A stretch of DNA of 64,000 bases from NCBI GenBank assembly GCA_914767715.1, contig OU612068.1, forward strand, positions 7,626,001-7,690,000, in the 5' to 3' direction. Position numbers and translations under genes: made by a program. Every line of letters starts with the position of its first letter. Position 1 is the first letter of the stretch. Below are positions 11,600 through 19,700 of this stretch, piece after piece. Under the pieces are notes generated by a model. That model had not been told where the DNA came from. It ran no database searches and saw only the letters and a program-made list of their open reading frames with translations. Origin of the DNA: Membranipora membranacea. Its lineage: Eukaryota; Bryozoa; Gymnolaemata; Cheilostomatida; Membraniporidae.

Positions 11600-14500
11600 A
11601 GAAAGACAATGAATTTGAAATCAAGCTGAGATCTTCTAAGAACATAATTAAATTCATTGTGGATACTGGAGCGGATGTGACAGTTATTAACAGGGAGGCT
11701 GAGGCTGAGGCAGAGGCAGAGGCTAGGATTAGATACGCGCCCGACTAGACGTAACTTTAGAGGAGCAGATGGGAGTAACTTACAGATTCACTTCAAGGCT
11801 TACCTTCCCCTTATCTCTTCATGGGATCAAGAAGTAAGAGGTAAAGCATACATCCTACTAGGGGCACACAACAATTTACTAGGAAAGCCAGAGATTCGTG
11901 AGTTCAAAATGGTGAAGACAATAAGGAGCATTCGCGAGGAGGTGGAGGTGAAGCATCCTAAGTTATTCGGTAAATTGGGAGTAGTAACTGATGTGTTTAT
12001 GATAAAGGAGGAGGGCACAAATCTGTTGTGCTTTAACGTCGAACACGAAGGTTACCTATAGGATTGAGAAAGGCCACAAAGGATGAGTTAGAAAGGATGG
12101 AGGAGTTGGGTGTTATAGAGAAGGTCGAGAAGCCCACTTCATGGTGTTCTGGCATGGTGGTAGCTCCTAAGTCTAATGGAAAGGTCAGAATATGCGTTGA
12201 TCTGACCCAACTGAATAAGAGTGTGATGAGGGAGACATGTCCATTACCCCATCTGGAAGACACCCTTGCATCGTTAGAAGTCGGTCAATAAGATGGATGC
12301 AAACTCAGGATTCTGGCAGATTGATTTGACGGAGGAGTCAAGAGAGAATACCACTTCAATAACACCCTTTGGTCGTTATCAATATCTTTAAATGCCATTT
12401 GGAAATTCGGCTGCACCAGAATTTTTCCAAAGGCAAATGAGCAAAATATTAGAGGGACTAACAGGAGTGGTGTGTATGATGGATGACATTTTGGTTGTTG
12501 GAAAGAGCAAGGAGGAGCATGATACAAGATTAGCGTAAGTTTTGAAGAAAGTCAAAGAAGCGGGGATGACATTAAATAAAGAAAAGTGTGTATTCGGAGT
12601 TCAGGGAGTGAAATTTCTGGGCCACATACTGACTAAGAAAGGTATAGGAGTGGATCCAGAGAAGGAAAAGGCCATCCGCGAGATGCCAGCACCGACGGAT
12701 AGGAAGTGGTTACAGAGATTTTTAGCCATGGTGAACTACTTGGGTAGATTCAGCCCTCTCATATCAGAAGTGGAGGTGTCTCTGAGAGAATTAGACAGGA
12801 AAAAGAATGATTGGATATGGCTAGAGATACATCAGAGGAGTTTTGATGAGGGTAAGGAGCTGATAACATCTTCTTCCTTGTTGGCTTTGTTTGACTAAGG
12901 GTCACAGAGTAACGGCTGACGCCAGTTGTCATTCTCTAGGGGCAGCGTTGTTGTAGGATCAGGGAGATGGAGAATGGAAACCAGTGGCTTACGCCTCTAG
13001 GAAGCTCGCAGCTGCTGAAAAGAGATTTTATGGTCAAATTGAGAAAGAGGCCCTGGCGATCACATGGGTATGTGAAAAATTTGACTTTTTTTTGGTTGGA
13101 AGACATTTTGAAGTAGTGACAGACCACAAGCCATTGATTCCTCTGCTCGTCTCTAAAGATTTGTAAGAACTGCCGCTGAGGATTCAACGATTTAAGATGA
13201 GATTAATGAGATATGACTATAAAATATTCCATACACTGGAGAGTAAAATGTTTATTGCTGACTTACTTTCAAGGCCACCGACTGAACAAGAAGTAGCTAG
13301 GATAGCAAGGGTGGAAATGCACATTAGGTCAATGATATCTGTGGAAGGAGATTCGTTAGTGGAAGAGATAAAGAGACACGCTAAAGTAGATGAAGATTAT
13401 CAGGTGATTTTGAAGGCTTTGAAAGAGGGATCGCCAAAAACAGTAAAGGGAGAGTTGAAGGTGAAGGGCAACATGGATATTCTGAGTGAGAAAGACGGCC
13501 TGATTGTGATGAACTCCAGACTGTACATTCCTACAGCAATGAGAGAGGACATGCTGCTGCGCTTGCATTTCCAGTCACCAGGGTATGGTCAAAACTTATC
13601 GCAGCAGTCAAGACTCGGTGTGGTGGCCATCTATTAGAGGACATTATTGAGATGGTAGAAGAATGCCCGAAATGTATTAATTTCAGACGAATGAGGAATC
13701 TCCCATTACACCAAACGGAGTTGCCAGAAGCTCTGTGGAGTCATGTTCCTTCTGATTTGTTCGAGTTTAGAGGGAAGTTTTACGCTTTATTTGTTAGTAA
13801 CCCACACTTCTACTCCAGGTGGATTGAAGTTGCAGAGATGAGTGGACAAACAGGGGCAGAATTGGCCAAGAAGTTCAGACCAGTTATTGCGAGGTATGGA
13901 GGACGGTAGCCTGTCTTGACAAGCTTTGTACGGTGGGGGGGGGGGGGGGAAACAAACTTTGTTCCCCCCCCCACCGAACAAAGCTTGTCAAGACAGGCTA
14001 GGAGGACGGATAATGGCCCTTGTTATGTTTCTAAAGAGTGGAGAGACTTGATGGAAGAATATAGCATTATCCATGTTACTAGTAGCCCACACCATCATCA
14101 GGCTAACAGTCTGACAGAGAGGAGTGTGGAAACTGTTAAAGGACTTTGGAATAAGGAAGAAGATGAGAATAAGGCCCTGATGGCGTCTCGTACCACCCCA
14201 CTAGAGAGCAGCTGCCACATGTAGTATTATTAGACAGGAGAATGCGGAACGAATAACCAACCCAGCATCAAAAGGCGTGTGATACTGAGGGCTTTAGAAA
14301 ACAAGACACCACATTCAAGGAGAGACAGAAGATCTTTGACAAATCGAGGAGAGCTTCAGACTTCTCAGATTTACAAGAGGGTCAGACAGTATGGGTTAAA
14401 ATTAGTCAGGCAGACAAGGGAAAAAGAGGCATTGTGGATTACAAGGCTGAAGAGCCCGATAGTTGCTGGGTTGAGAGAAGGACTAGGAAACACTTAAGAT

Positions 14501-14640
14501 TATTGCCGAAGGATGACATAGAAGGGGATGATGAGAGACCAGCAGATAAGGACGACAACCGAGATCAAGGGAGAATTGAGATAGGATGAAACATCCAGCC
14601 AAGTGCCCCTAGGCCACCAAGTACAAGAAATTCTAAGAAG
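11600..14640 (+). pseudogene. Broken pol of copy B: protease, RT, RNase H, integrase
   Basis: Protease: FIVDTGADVTVIN at about 11,650-11,690, followed by a Glu/Ala-rich insertion. Reverse transcriptase: 12,063-12,900, with a palm motif in which the usual aromatic-x-DD is MMDD near 12,478, and at least three in-frame breaks. RNase H: about 12,900-13,165, with DASCHSLGAAL and TDHKPL landmarks. The linker and zinc-binding part of the integrase run to 13,637. In the integrase core the first catalytic Asp is missing (FVSNPHFYSR where copy A has FVDYYSR), the foldback element at 13,907-14,000 splits the domain just before TDNGP, and the Glu region (SLTER) is kept. The basic C-terminal domain is degraded at 14,380-14,660. 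The copy is dead, but order and motifs fix its class. Confidence 0.88.
13907..14000. mobile_element. 94-bp foldback (MITE-like) element with 9-bp target duplication
   Basis: Inverted ends TAGCCTGTCTTGACAAGCTT, nearly perfect for about 25 bp, meet through a G-run and a C-run. It lies inside the retroelement integrase and is flanked by the direct repeat GGAGGACGG at 13,898-13,906 and 14,001-14,009. Removing the element and one repeat leaves the expected integrase sequence. A 9-bp duplication is typical of Mutator-type, and also of Merlin-type, DNA transposons; which one cannot be told without a transposase. Related copies are at 25,048, 25,568, 26,010, 26,114 and 41,579. Confidence 0.9.
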
Positions 14641-14770
14641 GTCAAAAACCATGACTATGTGTGGTACTAGAATCATTTGTGTTGAGTGGGAGGAATAGCA
14701 GGAGTATTTATTAGACAGGAAGGGAATAGACAGGAAGGGAACAGGTCAGTTAAGGACCTGGGAGAGAGTG

Positions 14771-14923
14771 AGTAGTATTAGCCAGGAAGGATAAAAGAGT
14801 GCGTAGTATTAGCCAGGAAGGATAAAAGAGTGCGTAGTATTAGCCAGGAAGGATAAAAGAGTGTGTAGTATTAGCCAGGAAGGATAAAAGAGTGCGTAGT
14901 ATTAGCCAGGAAGGATAAAGGGT
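14771..14923 (+). repeat. 31-bp minisatellite, about five units, in copy B
   Basis: The unit contains TAGTATTAGCCAGGAAGGAT and recurs every 31 bp (for example 14,801, 14,832, 14,863). Copy A has a single unit near 7,468, so the array grew within this copy or its lineage. Confidence 0.92.
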
Positions 14924-14975
14924 AAGAAGAATACTAGAATCAAGGTCTAAGGGATATTAGACAGGAACACTTATA

Positions 14976-14977
<2 letters not shown>

Positions 14978-15013
<36 letters not shown>
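14978..15013. repeat. (TA)n microsatellite
   Basis: Uninterrupted alternating TA just upstream of the polypurine tract of copy B; absent from copy A. Confidence 0.95.
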
Positions 15014-15015
<2 letters not shown>

Positions 15016-15090
15016 CTACTACCGGGACTTTGGTATCAATTATATTACTACAACAAGGACTATTAATAACAATATAGAAAGAGAGGAGGA

Positions 15091-15301
15091 TGTAGTGCAA
15101 GGTAAAATAGACTGCAGGTTGTAAACAAGGAAGGACAGATAAGAGTGCTGCATCAGAACTCGGGCTACATCCGGGAATGGGCAGGAAGGAGGCATTAATA
15201 AGCACGCTGTCTTAGAGAGGACATGAGAATGAGATAACTGAAAGAAGCTGCCCCAATACTTGACACCCTAGCATATCTCATGTAAGTTTGAATACACTAC
15301 A
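15091..15301 (+). repeat. Shared LTR (3' of copy B, 5' of copy C)
   Basis: 211 bp preceded by the polypurine tract and followed by a primer-binding site (15,302-15,314) and a gag start, so it serves both neighbours. Confidence 0.88.
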
Positions 15302-15583
15302 TGGTGTTAGAAGTAAACTAGAGAGTATTAGTGAAGGTTTTGATCTATCAGGTTGCAGAAGAGGCCATATTTGAGAGAGAGAGGAATATTGAGGTCTTTG
15401 AATCAATAACCGGCATTGATCACATGACAAACATGGAAAATAAATTTGGAAGGAGTGTTAGGACTCCAGTGTTTAACATGGAGAATGGTGCTGAGTTGGA
15501 ATGTTGGAGGAAGTTCATCAAACGTTTTGAAATAGCTGTGATTGGTGCAGGGTTGAGATACAAGGACAGTGATGGAGTTAGGA
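15302..15583 (+). pseudogene. Truncated gag start, copy C
   Basis: Matches the leader and first coding block of copies A and B (landmark ECWRKFIKRFEIAVIGAG), then similarity ends abruptly at about 15,583 after GATGGAGTTAGG. Confidence 0.85.
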
Positions 15584-16713
15584 GTAACTCAGTTATTTCA
15601 ATGCAAGACAGCCAGAGCTAACTTACATAAGCTACTGAGTACTCTGAGGGGATTGTACTAAGCTGGAATTTATTTGTTTATTTGTGGCGAAGGTGAGCGT
15701 ACTAAGTGAGACGAGGCCCTGCTCGGCATGTTTGGTGACAGAAGCTATAATATATAGGTTGGTACCTGACATAGTTGAAAGATTTCGAGCAAATAAACAG
15801 TTAAATTGGAGTACTATCTGCCTCTACAGTTTATCATTGTTTAAGGTTTCCTCAAATCATAGGTTTATAAAAGGGCTAGGTGGCATGAGCTCTTAGATAT
15901 TTTTAGGTCATGAGAGATTGTTAGGTATCAATTATTCATTCGCTGTCAATGTTCTTAATCTTGAAAAAAAGGTAGGAATCTGTAGTTGGTCAGCGTTGTC
16001 AAAGTGACCTGATAGCTTTGATTTTATTCGCTTTAGTCGGTCTTCATATCTATTGGATGGCATCACTTACATCGCTTCAAACTATTCATAAATTCGACTA
16101 TTTACTGCTAGCATGTTTATCGTGTGAATTGAATTTTGAGTTTTGGCCTCTATGAACAGCCTTTCATAAGATTGAGACTGGATGGGACTTGTCTCACATC
16201 ACTAACAGAAATACAGGCAACATGGACAGTGTTAGGATGTGTAATAGCGTGTAGATTCGTCAATTATAAACCACTCAAAGGAAATGGTTATGGAAATGGA
16301 AATTGTGCTGAAAAGCATTTTGGTATTGGGACTAACAGAATACTGGTAACCACAATACTGCTTGATTCCTCACCAGAGTTTTGTCTTTGTCCTCACAGCC
16401 AATCTATGCATTACATAGTATTGGATGTTTAACTCCAGCTTCTCTTTATAAGGAAGGATAAATATGATTCTGTAAAAGGCTGTCAAAAATATTAATTTAC
16501 TGAATTTAATTCAATTACCTAGTCAATGAGATTTGAAAGTTAATTTAAAAGTTAATTTACACAGACTGTCGGGTTATTATAAATTGAGCTATTGAGCTCC
16601 ACTTCCGCCCATCCCACCTCCCTCTCCCCCTCTCTCTTAAAGTGGTATAAGTGGTATAATTTACAAGTTATGATTTATGAATTAGGATTGAATAAGAATT
16701 ATGATGAGGTTCT
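15584..16713. other. Spacer, no supported gene
   Basis: Host flank of the truncated retroelement. The ORF at 16,136-16,432 has no recognised similarity or splice context. The start of this spacer lies downstream of the minus-strand gene that ends at 16,714, so part of it may be that gene's 3' UTR. Confidence 0.4.
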
Positions 16714-19700
16714 TTAGAGAGGATGTACTTTATTACTGCTGCAGCTGCAGCTCCTGGCCGTTCTGAGCACGTTTCTATAAAATAAGGTTAAATACTTTGT
16801 CCGCAAAAATTTATTAATAAATTAACGTAGCCTATCACGCTGGAATATTAAGAATAGGACTAGGAATATTAGGTTAGTATCAAACTACAGAACAACCAGC
16901 CGACATTCGGTCTGCCGGATATTCAGTCTGCTGACAACCGATCTGCTGATAATTACTGAAGAAAAGATGTTCAAATAATTTATTGCACAGCTCAAACACA
17001 ATCACACCAAGCTTTCATCAAGATAAATACCTGGCTGCCTGTCTGACGCGTTTGCCAGCTCTGTGGAGACGGCCAAGTACTCCCCTCCTGCCTTGCCTCC
17101 GCTGAATTGGCTCTGCCCTAAAATATAAATCAGACACAATGAAGATTATTTGGGTGTAGGCTCTGGTGGAAAGCTCCATGGATAAAAGTAATATAATGTA
17201 ATTAGTAACAAACAGCGTTCTCCAACACTAAAAAAACTATCAGTAAATTCACTGTACACATTATAATTAAACTGATAATAGTCAACTCACTCCTCAATGC
17301 ATGAAGAGACAGACTCTGTGGAATACGATATCTGTAAATGAGAAAAGAAATTTAGAGATTAGAAAAGATCACACATAATTAGCGAGCAACAATAACGATA
17401 ATAAAGCTTTTCTTCTCATCTAACAAGTGGGAACAACTCTTGATCTATAATCACACCCACATTTAAATGCACCCTGCAGTACAGCAGAAGTCTTTGCCTC
17501 ATAGTCATAACTCTATGCTCCAAATTATGTAGCAAAGACTTGTGAACTGCAGGGCTAATCATCAGATTGAACAGATCAGTGAATGTGCATACTGACTCTC
17601 GTGATCTGACTGGGCATGTAGATCACCGATAAACTAGGCTATCATTACCACAAAGTAGGTGTCGTAAGGCTAAGTATGCATCATGCGTGACTTGAGTTTG
17701 CGCATGTGCAAGAACAATGAGTTTAGTTTGGGTTCTGATTGCAACTTTGGAAAGGGGAAATGGGATATCCCCTGCATAAACTGTCAATCAAAATCAGCTA
17801 ATAATGACAAGAGAGGATAACTATTAATAACAAATCCACACGCTTTGGGGAGTATGTCACCAGAGCAGGTAGCCAATCAGATGGCTTCGGAAATCCGAGA
17901 CTCAATTTTGCAGAGATCAGCTCATGCTCAGAGCTGAGCATGCGCAGAGTGGTGAAAGTGTATTTTTTAAGATTTTGAGTAACATTCATGTATAAATGAT
18001 TTTACTGCGATATGTACTCGAGACTCTTTCCAGCTTGCTGTTTAGTAAGAAACAGAAGATTGGGCTGCCCCTAAAGAGGGACGCAAGGTGTCCTAAATCC
18101 TCATACTGAGAATGTGATACATCCTAGAAATCTAGAATGCATCCTAGAGGTGAGGCCATAAAAGACCTCCTAATCATGGGTGTGCAGCGAGCTGCCAAAA
18201 CTGAACTGGCACTAATCGGCCATTGGCAGTGACACTTTGATCTTAGCCAATAGGCCGAGAAGCGATCTTATCAGCTTACCTCATCCATAGAGATGCCTGT
18301 TAAGCTCCCTGTCTCGCTATCCTCAGATGTAGGTAGTTCTAGTATTATACTGTATAGAAAAAAAACCAGCGAGATAAATATTCTGAAGGATATCAGACTT
18401 TAAAAGCTACAGATCTTATATCTAGTGGCAAGAGCATGAGACCCCATTAAAAAGTCATAATCCTTAGGTATTACTGATATTTGTTGGATTATTCTGAAAT
18501 TATTATTTATCTGATGAGACTTACTTCCGAATCAGATCTCTGTTGTTTGAAAAGAAATATAAAAGGCTTCTCAAGCGCTCTCGCTGTAAATATATGATAA
18601 TAATAAATAACATATTTGGTATATATATTATATATATATATATGATCTAAGATTTGTATCATTGGTACTGATTATACCTTAGCTGAACGAGTAATGTGGC
18701 CAGCGGGTCCATAGGCCAGGGGGGGTCTGTATGGCGGGGGGAGGGGGAGTTTGATCTTGTAGAATAGTTGTCCAAGCACACACCATTCTACGTCAAACAA
18801 TAGACGAGGGCTGGATTTTTAAGGTCAAAACATCACTTACGGACATAAATAAGATACATACGCTAACAATGCTGCTGTTGTCTGCAGATAAAAGAAGGCT
18901 GATTTGAACCAATGTCTCGACTAATGAGGAAGGTGATCCGGTCGGGAAAATTGCGTGAAATAATCTAAAAATATCAACAGAAAGTTTGTGTTAGAGGGTA
19001 TCAGATTTTAAGCACTATTGAACATGTTGGTTAAAACGTTGGTTAAAATCGAAAGGGTAAGTCACTCTCATCTTGGTGGCGAAATAGTGTGTACGAAATT
19101 TAGTTGCCTTAAGGGCGAGGCTGCGATGTCTACGCCAATTTGCTCTCAGTTTGTAGGCAGGTTGGAGCACATCTGGGGGTCCAACAACTCCCAGTAGCCA
19201 GTGGACTGCAGTGGGATTCAAACCCACGACCTTCAACACTTGCATGCTGAAGGACCGGCGCTCTAACCACTGAGCCACCTCCTACTCCTTCATGGTGTTA
19301 GTGGTAGTAGCATGAGGCCCAGAAATAGTTTTATGCATTTTAGCATTTGGTACGTTGATATGAATTCATGGACTAGTGGTAAAATACATAGCATGGCTTT
19401 TTGTGGAGATACGTCATCAGTATAAAACTTTGTGTCAGGATCTAAATGAAGTTTAAAATCTGGATGCTTTTATGATTTGCATTGAGTGACGTCCCAATAA
19501 AAACCTTCAAAAACTCAGGCAAGCGTATTGTCAAAAATGTACAAGAGTCAGCCATTATTGATTCTGCACTGATGGACCAATCAAAGATGAGAAATGCGGT
19601 CTAGCAACCATACAGAAAGAGCCATACACTTGAACATGGTCAGATATGTTCCCCTCACCCATGTAGTGTATATCAGTGAATTGTTTAAATTTTCTGAAGT

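Larger units (their letters stand above)
10250..15583 (+). mobile_element. Ty3/gypsy-like LTR element copies B and C sharing one LTR
   Basis: Layout: LTR (10,250-10,460), primer-binding site, gag, protease, reverse transcriptase, RNase H, integrase, a 31-bp minisatellite, polypurine tract (15,076-15,090), LTR (15,091-15,301), then a second gag start (15,302-15,583) that stops abruptly. The right LTR is therefore both the 3' LTR of B and the 5' LTR of C, the pattern left by recombination between tandem copies. The two LTRs differ at roughly 15 of 211 positions by eye, so the element is not young. No target duplication could be matched because the right side is truncated. Domain order RT - RNase H - integrase places it in Ty3/gypsy. 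No envelope-like ORF is seen. Confidence 0.88.

Noticed and set aside
8327-14923. CRISPR-like array among tandem repeats
   Set aside because: The direct repeats at 8,327 and 14,771 are head-to-tail without unique spacers, and the genome is eukaryotic.
18200-18271. Functional U2 snRNA gene
   Set aside because: Only the first 35 nt match; the branch-site-pairing GTAGTA region and Sm-site layout are missing, and it is an insertion with an empty paralogous site.
19015-19278. 87-codon minus ORF with 'AQWLERRSFSMQ'
   Set aside because: It is a translation of the tRNA-derived SINE head; the same peptide appears over the SINE at 42,986-43,270.
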